From Tridacna crocea (taxonomy: Eukaryota; Mollusca; Bivalvia; Cardiida; Cardiidae), in the NCBI GenBank assembly GCA_943736015.1, contig OX031060.1, positions 13,715,501 through 13,779,500 on the forward strand: a DNA stretch of 64,000 nucleotides, read 5' to 3'. Position numbers and translations under genes: made by a program. Shown piece after piece: positions 1 to 9,498 of the stretch. Numbering within the stretch: position 1 is the first letter of the stretch; each line of letters begins with the position of its first letter. The notes under the pieces are model-generated. The model did no database searches. It saw only the letters and a program-made list of their open reading frames with translations, and was not told where the DNA came from.

Positions 1-1824
1 TTAATTTCTAATATCTGTTTTTTATTTATGCAATCTTTATTTACCATGACAACAAACCCTTTTAGGTTGTCTATTGTCTCGCAGGTGCCACTTCCGTATC
101 CGCAAAAACATGAAAAATCGACTTATGGAATATTTTATAGCAGACGAGAACTGTTGCTTGAGTCAATTGTAGGGATTTTTCTTTTTCTTTTTCTCTCACT
201 AGGGCCATTGATTTGGTTACGATGACCATCCAACCCATACGTGACTGTTATGTGCTGCGCATAAAATCGTAAAATCAACTTCGACACTTTCAGAGGCAAC
301 TGATACCTGTCGTACAAATCAAAGAAAGGTAAACAAAATTTTTCCCTGTTTTCTTACCAGGGTCACGAAAACATTGAACCAATTTAGACGACCGCGTGAG
401 TCAAAAGTCAATTTTATGTTTAATCGCTGCGCAAAATATAAAATTCAGAAGCAACCTGTTGCTGTTGCCAAAACTTTTTCTGACAAAAAAATCTTGTTCC
501 TGTTTGAAGAATTTGGAAGTAGGCCATAAAGACACAATAAGATGTAAGAATAACTAAAAATCAATTGCTTCCTTGATAGGGTAAAAAACATTGTGGGAAA
601 AGGAGAAAATGCTGGTAACCTGCATTGTCTCCTTTCATCAGATTATTTTCAAAAGCCTTCTTTAAAAGGCGTCATTGTGTGGTAAAAGGTTAATAATTAT
701 CCAATCAGAGAAGCTCTAAGGAAATCAGATTGGATACCAGCAGCCAATCAGATAACACTTAAGAAATTCAACAGCCAATCAGAGAGCTTCAAAATCGCTT
801 GAAAATGGCGCCAAAATTTATTGATAAAAAAACAGTGAAAAAAACGGCATAAAAGTGGATTTAAAGTCTTCTTTAAAGGCTGCTGTGCAGTCCTTGCCAG
901 ATTTCACTGAAAATGGGCAAATATTTAAGAAAATAGGGGCGCAGAAGACCGTGTTTTGGCCTTTTCAAACCCCTTGCAAGAATTACTTCCCTTTAACCGT
1001 CGATGCAGCCCCCCCCCCTCCTCCCCAGCCCTTAACTGGATTTGCTTTTCTAACTCAGCCCACCATAAATGCTGCACATTGAAACTTTCAATAAGCCAAA
1101 GTAATCAATTTACAGTGTAAAAGAAAAAAAGAAAAAAACGCCCAGAAATTAATGCAAGAATTACTTCCCTTTAACCGTCGATGCACCCAACACCTACCCC
1201 CCTCCCCAGCCCTTAACTGGATTTGCTTTTCTAACTCAGCCCACAATAAATGCTGCACATTGGAGCTTTCAATAAGCCAAAGTGATATATGTACAGTGTA
1301 AAAAAAAAAATGCCCAGAAATTAATGCAAGAATTACTTCCCTTTAACAGTCGATGCACCCCCCCCTCCTCCCCAGCCCTTAACTGGATTTGCTTTTCTAA
1401 CTCAGCCCACAATAAATGCTGCACATTGAAACTTTCAATAAGCCAAAGTGATCAATGTACAGTGTAAAAAAAAAAGAAAACACCCAGAAATTAATGAGAC
1501 AAGTGGCTAAAAAAAGACTGAAAATTCTTTCAGTTGCTTCCTATTGCATATATCAAACAAAGGCAACTGAAGTGTAATTTTTCTTATCTCTTCAAACCGC
1601 AACAAGAAACTCAGTTATGTTGACTATGTGCCATTTACGCTCGTACAAAAACCCCAGAAAATAATGTGACAAGTGGCTAAAAAAAGACTGAAGGCTCTTT
1701 CAGTAGCAACTGCTTCTTATTGCATAAATCAAACAAAAGGAACTAAATTTTTAATGTATATCTTTTTCTCCAATCTCTTTATAACGTGACGACAAATCCA
1801 TTTACGTTGACTGCCGTCTAAAAG
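1..1824 (+). repeat. Satellite unit 0 (partial, A)
   Basis: Lacks about the first 96 bp of the unit as phased here. Its first 960 bases are identical to 1,921-2,880. The C1 C-run is 10 long. Confidence 0.95.
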
Positions 1825-2329
1825 GTGCCGGTTAAGTATCCGCGAAAATGCGAAAAATCGACTAACAGAACATTTCATAGCAGAGGACACCTGTTGCTTA
1901 ATAGGTCAAATATAGGGAATTTAATTTCTAATATCTGTTTTTTATTTATGCAATCTTTATTTACCATGACAACAAACCCTTTTAGGTTGTCTATTGTCTC
2001 GCAGGTGCCACTTCCGTATCCGCAAAAACATGAAAAATCGACTTATGGAATATTTTATAGCAGACGAGAACTGTTGCTTGAGTCAATTGTAGGGATTTTT
2101 CTTTTTCTTTTTCTCTCACTAGGGCCATTGATTTGGTTACGATGACCATCCAACCCATACGTGACTGTTATGTGCTGCGCATAAAATCGTAAAATCAACT
2201 TCGACACTTTCAGAGGCAACTGATACCTGTCGTACAAATCAAAGAAAGGTAAACAAAATTTTTCCCTGTTTTCTTACCAGGGTCACGAAAACATTGAACC
2301 AATTTAGACGACCGCGTGAGTCAAAAGTC

Positions 2330-2365
2330 AATTTTATGTTTAATCGCTGCGCAAAATATAAAATT
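2330..2365. repeat. Inverted repeat AATTTTAT...ATAAAATT in D6
   Basis: Perfect 8-base arms at 2330-2337 and 2358-2365, with a 20-base spacer containing gctgcgc. AT-rich, so chance is more likely than for the 37-nt element. Confidence 0.45.
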
Positions 2366-2518
2366 CAGAAGCAACCTGTTGCTGTTGCCAAAACTTTTTC
2401 TGACAAAAAAATCTTGTTCCTGTTTGAAGAATTTGGAAGTAGGCCATAAAGACACAATAAGATGTAAGAATAACTAAAAATCAATTGCTTCCTTGATAGG
2501 GTAAAAAACATTGTGGGA

Positions 2519-2555
2519 AAAGGAGAAAATGCTGGTAACCTGCATTGTCTCCTTT
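2519..2555. repeat. 37-nt near-perfect inverted repeat (hairpin/cruciform)
   Basis: Arms 2519-2536 and 2538-2555 around a single central A pair at 16 of 18 positions: aaaggaga with tctccttt, aatgc with gcatt, ggt with acc, and two mismatches (A-G and T-T). The same hairpin lies at 599-635 in unit 0 and at the same phase in every complete unit. It could be a protein-binding palindrome, a cruciform or an RNA hairpin; it is too short for a normal microRNA precursor. Confidence 0.85.
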
Positions 2556-2574
2556 CATCAGATTATTTTCAAAA

Positions 2575-2590
2575 GCCTTCTTTAAAAGGC
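2575..2590. repeat. Short inverted repeat GCCTT...AAGGC
   Basis: Five-base arms at 2575-2579 and 2586-2590 with a 6-base spacer, 19 bp after the 37-nt inverted repeat. Small and possibly chance. Confidence 0.4.
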
Positions 2591-2620
2591 GTCATTGTGT
2601 GGTAAAAGGTTAATAATTAT

Positions 2621-2699
2621 CCAATCAGAGAAGCTCTAAGGAAATCAGATTGGATACCAGCAGCCAATCAGATAACACTTAAGAAATTCAACAGCCAAT
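2621..2699 (+). promoter_or_regulatory. CCAAT-box cluster (NF-Y type)
   Basis: Three direct CCAATCAG boxes with CCAAT at 2621-2625, 2664-2668 and 2695-2699, plus an inverted ATTGG at 2649-2653. The last two direct boxes have the full AGCCAATCAG context preferred by NF-Y. Spacings of 43 and 31 bp put them on roughly the same face of the helix. Known biology: multiple CCAAT boxes about 31-33 bp apart are typical of NF-Y-driven cell-cycle promoters. Binding here is inference. Confidence 0.55.
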
Positions 2700-2725
2700 C
2701 AGAGAGCTTCAAAATCGCTTGAAAA

Positions 2726-2733
2726 TGGCGCCA
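2726..2733. promoter_or_regulatory. TGGCGCCA palindrome, E2F-type site
   Basis: On the - strand the context reads TTTTGGCGCC, which fits the E2F/DP consensus TTTSGCGC. It sits 27 bp after the last CCAAT box and 36 bp before the TATA-like box. It is preserved in all clean copies. Confidence 0.45.
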
Positions 2734-2768
2734 AAATTTATTGATAAAAAAACAGTGAAAAAAACGGC

Positions 2769-2775
2769 ATAAAAG
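2769..2775 (+). promoter_or_regulatory. TATA-like box ATAAAAG
   Basis: ggcATAAAAGtgg lies 70 bp after the last CCAAT box. A start site about 30 bp downstream would fall near 2800. That would direct + strand transcription into C1-C3, with AATAAA signals at 3164 and 3330. No transcript is demonstrated. Confidence 0.4.
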
Positions 2776-2779
2776 TGGA

Positions 2780-2797
2780 TTTAAAGTCTTCTTTAAA
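2780..2797. repeat. Inverted repeat TTTAAAG-TCTT-CTTTAAA
   Basis: Perfect 7-base arms at 2780-2786 and 2791-2797 with a 4-base loop, starting 5 bp after the TATA-like box. It would cover the expected transcription start or the 5' end of any transcript. Confidence 0.6.
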
Positions 2798-2895
2798 GGC
2801 TGCTGTGCAGTCCTTGCCAGATTTCACTGAAAATGGGCAAATATTTAAGAAAATAGGGGCGCAGAAGACCGTGTTTTGGCCTTTTCAAACCCCTT

Positions 2896-3072
2896 GCAAG
2901 AATTACTTCCCTTTAACCGTCGATGCAGCCCCCCCCCTCCTCCCCAGCCCTTAACTGGATTTGCTTTTCTAACTCAGCCCACCATAAATGCTGCACATTG
3001 AAACTTTCAATAAGCCAAAGTAATCAATTTACAGTGTAAAAGAAAAAAAGAAAAAAACGCCCAGAAATTAAT
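2896..3072 (+). repeat. C-rich sub-repeat C1 (in every unit)
   Basis: Begins gcaagaattacttccc and ends cccagaaattaat. First of three direct repeats. It has the longest C-run (9-13 among copies, after gatgcag), cagcccaccataaatg and the purine stretch aaaagaaaaaaagaaaa near its end. It differs from C2 and C3 mainly in the C-run and this A-rich tail. The other copies lie at the same phase in each unit, for example 976-1153 in unit 0. Confidence 0.93.
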
Positions 3073-3244
3073 GCAAGAATTACTTCCCTTTAACCGTCGA
3101 TGCACCCAACACCTACCCCCCTCCCCAGCCCTTAACTGGATTTGCTTTTCTAACTCAGCCCACAATAAATGCTGCACATTGGAGCTTTCAATAAGCCAAA
3201 GTGATATATGTACAGTGTAAAAAAAAAAATGCCCAGAAATTAAT
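3073..3244 (+). repeat. C-rich sub-repeat C2 (in every unit)
   Basis: 172 bp. Its C-run is broken up (cacccaacacctacccccc), followed by tccccagcccttaactgg. It has cattggagctttc where C1 and C3 have cattgaaactttc. AATAAA lies at 3164-3169. Confidence 0.93.
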
Positions 3245-3414
3245 GCAAGAATTACTTCCCTTTAACAGTCGATGCACCCCCCCCTCCTCCCCAGCCCTTA
3301 ACTGGATTTGCTTTTCTAACTCAGCCCACAATAAATGCTGCACATTGAAACTTTCAATAAGCCAAAGTGATCAATGTACAGTGTAAAAAAAAAAGAAAAC
3401 ACCCAGAAATTAAT
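3245..3414 (+). repeat. C-rich sub-repeat C3 (in every unit)
   Basis: 170 bp. Has taacagtcgatg instead of taaccgtcgatg. The C-run is pure in sub-family A but split by an A in sub-family B, giving caccccaccccctcc. AATAAA lies at 3330-3335. It ends in the same cccagaaattaat that precedes D1. Confidence 0.93.
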
Positions 3415-3584
3415 GAGACAAGTGGCTAAAAAAAGACTGAAAATTCTTTCAGTTGCTTCCTATTGCATATATCAAACAAAGGCAACTGAAGTGTAATTTT
3501 TCTTATCTCTTCAAACCGCAACAAGAAACTCAGTTATGTTGACTATGTGCCATTTACGCTCGTACAAAAACCCCAGAAAATAAT
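3415..3584 (+). repeat. Degenerate sub-repeat D1
   Basis: 170 bp. Shares gacaagtggctaaaaaaaga and the following hairpin and (t)tgcat.. atcaaacaaa stretch with D2. It ends with accccagaaaataat, a diverged form of the motif that ends each C repeat. The C and D families therefore share at least their boundary sequence. Confidence 0.8.
3436..3453. repeat. D1 hairpin ACTGAAA-ATTC-TTTCAGT
   Basis: Perfect 7-base arms with a 4-base loop. D2 retains the same outer ACTGAA/TTCAGT arms with a different loop. Confidence 0.6.
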
Positions 3585-3764
3585 GTGACAAGTGGCTAAA
3601 AAAAGACTGAAGGCTCTTTCAGTAGCAACTGCTTCTTATTGCATAAATCAAACAAAAGGAACTAAATTTTTAATGTATATCTTTTTCTCCAATCTCTTTA
3701 TAACGTGACGACAAATCCATTTACGTTGACTGCCGTCTAAAAGGTGCCGGTTAAGTATCCACGA
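3585..3764 (+). repeat. Degenerate sub-repeat D2
   Basis: About 180 bp, direct repeat of D1 and D3. Contains ctttcagtagcaactg, ataaatcaaacaaaaggaac and tataacgtgacgacaaatcc. The last has a clear match (accatgacaacaaaccc) in D3. The boundary with D3 is approximate and crosses the chosen unit start. Confidence 0.7.
3606..3623. repeat. D2 hairpin ACTGAA-GGCTCT-TTCAGT
   Basis: Six-base arms, 6-base loop, in the homologous position to the D1 hairpin. The loop differs from D1 in three positions while the arms are intact. Confidence 0.55.
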
Positions 3765-3944
3765 AAATGCGAAAAATCGACTAACAGAACATTTCATAGC
3801 AGAGGACACCTGTTGCTTAATAGGTCAAATATAGGGAATTTAATTTCTAATATCTGTTTTTTATTTATGCAATCTTTATTTACCATGACAACAAACCCTT
3901 TTAGGTTGTCTATTGTCTCGCAGGTGCCACTTCCGTATCCGCAA
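3765..3944 (+). repeat. Degenerate sub-repeat D3
   Basis: About 180 bp. The stretch starting gtgccggtt (3744) and that starting gtgccactt (3924) match at about 59 of 75 positions by hand count, including gaaaaatcgact, tatagcaga and ctgttgctt. This is a 180-bp direct duplication. Confidence 0.7.
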
Positions 3945-4370
3945 AAACATGAAAAATCGACTTATGGAATATTTTATAGCAGACGAGAACTGTTGCTTGA
4001 GTCAATTGTAGGGATTTTTCTTTTTCTTTTTCTCTCACTAGGGCCATTGATTTGGTTACGATGACCATCCAACCCATACGTGACTGTTATGTGCTGCGCA
4101 TAAAATCGTAAAATCAACTTCGACACTTTCAGAGGCAACTGATACCTGTCGTACAAATCAAAGAAAGGTAAACAAAATTTTTCCCTGTTTTCTTACCAGG
4201 GTCACGAAAACATTGAACCAATTTAGACGACCGCGTGAGTCAAAAGTCAATTTTATGTTTAATCGCTGCGCAAAATATAAAATTCAGAAGCAACCTGTTG
4301 CTGTTGCCAAAACTTTTTCTGACAAAAAAATCTTGTTCCTGTTTGAAGAATTTGGAAGTAGGCCATAAAG
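3945..4370 (+). repeat. Degenerate sub-repeats D4-D6
   Basis: Three further, weaker copies spaced about 150-160 bp. D4 has tagcagacgagaactgttgct. D5 has tttcagaggcaactgatacc followed by acaaatcaaagaaagg. D6 has attcagaagcaacctgttgc, and D5 and D6 share gctgcgca followed by A-rich sequence. Boundaries cannot be fixed by eye. Confidence 0.5.
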
Positions 4371-5661
4371 ACACAATAAGATGTAAGAATAACTAAAAAT
4401 CAATTGCTTCCTTGATAGGGTAAAAAACATTGTGGGAAAAGGAGAAAATGCTGGTAACCTGCATTGTCTCCTTTCATCAGATTATTTTCAAAAGCCTTCT
4501 TTAAAAGGCGTCATTGTGTGGTAAAAGGTTAATAATTATCCAATCAGAGAAGCTCTAAGGAAATCAGATTGGATACCAGCAGCCAATCAGATAACACTTA
4601 AGAAATTCAACAGCCAATCAGAGAGCTTCAAAATCGCTTGAAAATGGCGCCAAAATTTATTGATAAAAAAACAGTGAAAAAAACGGCATAAAAGTGGATT
4701 TAAAGTCTTCTTTAAAGGCTGCTGTGCAGTCCTTGCCAGATTTCACTGAAAATGGGCAAATATTTAAGAAAATAGGGGCGCAGAAGACCGTGTTTTGGCC
4801 TTTTCAAACCCCTTGCAAGAATTACTTCCCTTTAACCGTCGATGCAGCCCCCCCCCTCCTCCCCAGCCCTTAACTGGATTTGCTTTTCTAACTCAGCCCA
4901 CCATAAATGCTGCACATTGAAACTTTCAATAAGCCAAAGTAATCAATTTACAGTGTAAAAGAAAAAAAGAAAAAAACGCCCAGAAATTAATGCAAGAATT
5001 ACTTCCCTTTAACCGTCGATGCACCCAACACCTACCCCCCTCCCCAGCCCTTAACTGGATTTGCTTTTCTAACTCAGCCCACAATAAATGCTGCACATTG
5101 GAGCTTTCAATAAGCCAAAGTGATATATGTACAGTGTAAAAAAAAAATGCCCAGAAATTAATGCAAGAATTACTTCCCTTTAACAGTCGATGCACCCCCC
5201 CCCTCCTCCCCAGCCCTTAACTGGATTTGCTTTTCTAACTCAGCCCACAATAAATGCTGCACATTGAAACTTTCAATAAGCCAAAGTGATCAATGTACAG
5301 TGTAAAAAAAAAGAAAACACCCAGAAATTAATGAGACAAGTGGCTAAAAAAAGACTGAAAATTCTTTCAGTTGCTTCCTATTGCATATATCAAACAAAGG
5401 CAACTGAAGTGTAATTTTTCTTATCTCTTCAAACCGCAACAAGAAACTCAGTTATGTTGACTATGTGCCATTTACGCTCGTACAAAAACCCCAGAAAATA
5501 ATGTGACAAGTGGCTAAAAAAAGACTGAAGGCTCTTTCAGTAGCAACTGCTTCTTATTGCATAAATCAAACAAAAGGAACTAAATTTTTAATGTATATCT
5601 TTTTCTCCAATCTCTTTATAACGTGACGACAAATCCATTTACGTTGACTGCCGTCTAAAAG

Positions 5662-7579
5662 GTGCCGGTTAAGTATCCGCGAAAATGCGAAAAATCGACT
5701 AACAGAACATTTCATAGCAGAGGACACCTGTTGCTTAATAGGTCAAATATAGGGAATTTAATTTCTAATATCTGTTTTTTATTTATGCAATCTTTATTTA
5801 CCATGACAACAAACCCTTTTAGGTTGTCTATTGTCTCGCAGGTGCCACTTCCGTATCCGCAAAAACATGAAAAATCGACTTATGGAATATTTTATAGCAG
5901 ACGAGAACTGTTGCTTGAGTCAATTGTAGGGATTTTTCTTTTTCTTTTTCTCTCACTAGGGCCATTGATTTGGTTACGATGACCATCCAACCCATACGTG
6001 ACTGTTATGTGCTGCGCATAAAATCGTAAAATCAACTTCGACACTTTCAGAGGCAACTGATACCTGTCGTACAAATCAAAGAAAGGTAAACAAAATTTTT
6101 CCCTGTTTTCTTACCAGGGTCACGAAAACATTGAACCAATTTAGACGACCGCGTGAGTCAAAAGTCAATTTTATGTTTAATCGCTGCGCAAAATATAAAA
6201 TTCAGAAGCAACCTGTTGCTGTTGCCAAAACTTTTTCTGACAAAAAAATCTTGTTCCTGTTTGAAGAATTTGGAAGTAGGCCATAAAGACACAATAAGAT
6301 GTAAGAATAACTAAAAATCAATTGCTTCCTTGATAGGGTAAAAAACATTGTGGGAAAAGGAGAAAATGCTGGTAACCTGCATTGTCTCCTTTCATCAGAT
6401 TATTTTCAAAAGCCTTCTTTAAAAGGCGTCATTGTGTGGTAAAAGGTTAATAATTATCCAATCAGAGAAGCTCTAAGGAAATCAGATTGGATACCAGCAG
6501 CCAATCAGATAACACTTAAGAAATTCAACAGCCAATCAGAGAGCTTCAAAATCGCTTGAAAATGGCGCCAAAATTTATTGATAAAAAAACAGTGAAAAAA
6601 ACGGCATAAAAGTGGATTTAAAGTCTTCTTTAAAGGCTGCTGTGCAGTCCTTGCCAGATTTCACTGAAAATGGGCAAATATTTAAGAAAATAGGGGCGCA
6701 GAAGACCGTGTTTTGGCCTTTTCAAACCCCTTGCAAGAATTACTTCCCTTTAACCGTCGATGCAGCCCCCCCCCCTCCTCCCCAGCCCTTAACTGGATTT
6801 GCTTTTCTAACTCAGCCCACCATAAATGCTGCACATTGAAACTTTCAATAAGCCAAAGTAATCAATTTACAGTGTAAAAGAAAAAAAGAAAAAAACGCCC
6901 AGAAATTAATGCAAGAATTACTTCCCTTTAACCGTCGATGCACCCAACACCTACCCCCCTCCCCAGCCCTTAACTGGATTTGCTTTTCTAACTCAGCCCA
7001 CAATAAATGCTGCACATTGGAGCTTTCAATAAGCCAAAGTGATATATGTACAGTGTAAAAAAAAAATGCCCAGAAATTAATGCAAGAATTACTTCCCTTT
7101 AACAGTCGATGCACCCCCCCCTCCTCCCCAGCCCTTAACTGGATTTGCTTTTCTAACTCAGCCCACAATAAATGCTGCACATTGAAACTTTCAATAAGCC
7201 AAAGTGATCAATGTACAGTGTAAAAAAAAAGAAAACACCCAGAAATTAATGAGACAAGTGGCTAAAAAAAGACTGAAAATTCTTTCAGTTGCTTCCTATT
7301 GCATATATCAAACAAAGGCAACTGAAGTGTAATTTTTCTTATCTCTTCAAACCGCAACAAGAAACTCAGTTATGTTGACTATGTGCCATTTACGCTCGTA
7401 CAAAAACCCCAGAAAATAATGTGACAAGTGGCTAAAAAAAGACTGAAGGCTCTTTCAGTAGCAACTGCTTCTTATTGCATAAATCAAACAAAAGGAACTA
7501 AATTTTTAATGTATATCTTTTTCTCCAATCTCTTTATAACGTGACGACAAATCCATTTACGTTGACTGCCGTCTAAAAG
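5662..7579 (+). repeat. Satellite unit 3 (A)
   Basis: 1,918 bp. The C1 C-run is 10 long, which opens a spurious 75-codon frame at 6612. Confidence 0.96.
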
Positions 7580-9498
7580 GTGCCGGTTAAGTATCCGCGA
7601 AAATGCGAAAAATCGACTAACAGAACATTTCATAGCAGAGGACACCTGTTGCTTAATAGGTCAAATATAGGGAATTTAATTTCTAATATCTGTTTTTTAT
7701 TTATGCAATCTTTATTTACCATGACAACAAACCCTTTTAGGTTGTCTATTGTCTCGCAGGTGCCACTTCCATATCCGCAAAAACATGAAAAATCGACTTA
7801 TGGAATATTTTATAGCAGACGAGAACTGTTGCTTGAGTCAATTGTAGGGATTTTTCTTTTTCTTTTTCTCTCACTAGGGCCATTGATTTGGTTACGATGA
7901 CCATCCAACCCATACGTGACTGTTATGTGCTGCGCATAAAATCGTAAAATCAACTTCGACACTTTCAGAGGCAACTGATACCTGTCGTACAAATCAAAGA
8001 AAGGTAAACAAAATTTTTCCCTGTTTTCTTACCAGGGTCACGAAAACATTGAACCAATTTAGACGACCGCGTGAGTCAAAAGTCAATTTTATGTTTAATC
8101 GCTGCGCAAAATATAAAATTCAGAAGCAACCTGTTGCTGTTGCCAAAACTTTTTCTGACAAAAAAATCTTGTTCCTGTTTGAAGAATTTGGAAGTAGGCC
8201 ATAAAGACACAATAAGATGTAAGAATAACTAAAAATCAATTGCTTCCTTGATAGGGTAAAAAACATTGTGGGAAAAGGAGAAAATGCTGGTAACCTGCAT
8301 TGTCTCCTTTTATCAGATTATTTTCAAAAGCCTTCTTTAAAAGGCGTCATTGTGTGGTAAAAGGTTAATAATTATCCAATCAGAGAAGCTCTAAGGAAAT
8401 CAGATTGGATACCAGCAGCCAATCAGATAACACTTAAGAAATTCAACAGCCAATCAGAGAGCTTCAAAATCGCTTGAAAATGGCGCCAAAATTTATTGAT
8501 AAAAAAACAGTGAAAAAAACGGCATAAAAGTGGATTTAAAGTCTTCTTTAAAGGCTGCTGTGCAGTCCTTGCCAGATTTCACTGAAAATGGGCAAATATT
8601 TAAGAAAATAGGGGCGCAGAAGACCGTGTTTTGGCCTTTTCAAACCCCTTGCAAGAATTACTTCCCTTTAACCGTCGATGCAGCCCCCCCCCTCCTCCCC
8701 AGCCCTTAACTGGATTTGCTTTTCTAACTCAGCCCACCATAAATGCTGCACATTGAAACTTTCAATAAGCCAAAGTAATCAATTTACAGTGTAAAAGAAA
8801 AAAAGAAAAAAACGCCCAGAAATTAATGCAAGAATTACTTCCCTTTAACCGTCGATGCACCCAACACCTACCCCCCTCCCCAGCCCTTAACTGGATTTGC
8901 TTTTCTAACTCAGCCCACAATAAATGCTGCACATTGGAGCTTTCAATAAGCCAAAGTGATATATGTACAGTGTAAAAAAAAAAATGCCCAGAAATTAATG
9001 CAAGAATTACTTCCCTTTAACAGTCGATGCACCCCCCCCTCCTCCCCAGCCCTTAACTGGATTTGCTTTTCTAACTCAGCCCACAATAAATGCTGCACAT
9101 TGAAACTTTCAATAAGCCAAAGTGATCAATGTACAGTGTAAAAAAAAAAGAAAACACCCAGAAATTAATGAGACAAGTGGCTAAAAAAAGACTGAAAATT
9201 CTTTCAGTTGCTTCCTATTGCATATATCAAACAAAGGCAACTGAAGTGTAATTTTTCTTATCTCTTCAAACCGCAACAAGAAACTCAGTTATGTTGACTA
9301 TGTGCCATTTACGCTCGTACAAAAACCCCAGAAAATAATGTGACAAGTGGCTAAAAAAAGACTGAAGGCTCTTTCAGTAGCAACTGCTTCTTATTGCATA
9401 AATCAAACAAAAGGAACTAAATTTTTAATGTATATCTTTTTCTCCAATCTCTTTATAACGTGACGACAAATCCATTTACGTTGACTGCCGTCTAAAAG
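7580..9498 (+). repeat. Satellite unit 4 (A)
   Basis: 1,919 bp. Two private substitutions: G to A at 7771 (cttccatatcc) and C to T at 8311, just beyond the 3' arm of the 37-nt inverted repeat. Confidence 0.96.

Larger units (their letters stand above)
2451..2895 (+). other. Single-copy segment of the unit with promoter-like cluster
   Basis: About 445 bp between D6 and C1 with no internal repeat that I can see. It holds the 37-nt inverted repeat, two smaller hairpins, the CCAAT cluster, an E2F-type palindrome and a TATA-like box. The segment is the same in sub-families A and B except for one substitution (gtgtggtaaa versus gtgtgttaaa). No open frame of meaningful length lies in it. Confidence 0.7.
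1825..3743 (+). repeat. Satellite unit 1 (A), reference copy
   Basis: 1,919 bp and complete. It is used here as the reference for internal features. The C1 C-run is 9 long. No private substitution was seen. Confidence 0.97.
3744..5661 (+). repeat. Satellite unit 2 (A)
   Basis: 1,918 bp. Private substitution G to A at 3761 (tatccacgaaaa). Confidence 0.96.

Noticed and set aside
1825-2145. A 106-codon + strand open frame repeated in almost every unit, ending in a hydrophobic stretch
   Set aside because: It starts at GTG, spans two homologous non-coding sub-repeats (D3/D4) and is conserved only because the whole unit is. No initiation context or domain was recognised, and A/B differences show no coding bias. 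Its hydrophobic end comes from a ctttttcttttt pyrimidine tract.
2055-2237. A 60-codon - strand open frame in each unit
   Set aside because: It overlaps the frame above on the opposite strand. Length is expected by chance in AT-rich repeated DNA, and nothing recognisable is encoded.
2317-2323. TGAGTCA, an exact AP-1 consensus
   Set aside because: A single 7-base match in decayed sub-repeat D6, away from the promoter-like cluster; chance is a sufficient explanation.
3612-3628. Histone mRNA 3' stem-loop (ggctctttcag...)
   Set aside because: The required 6-bp GGCTCT/AGAGCC stem is absent, there is no ACCCA tail and no histone gene is nearby.
6845-7180. A 111-codon - strand frame and the 61-88-codon + strand frames across the C repeats
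   Set aside because: They appear and vanish with C-run and A-run length (9, 10 or 11 C), and their peptides repeat the same segment because C1-C3 are direct repeats.
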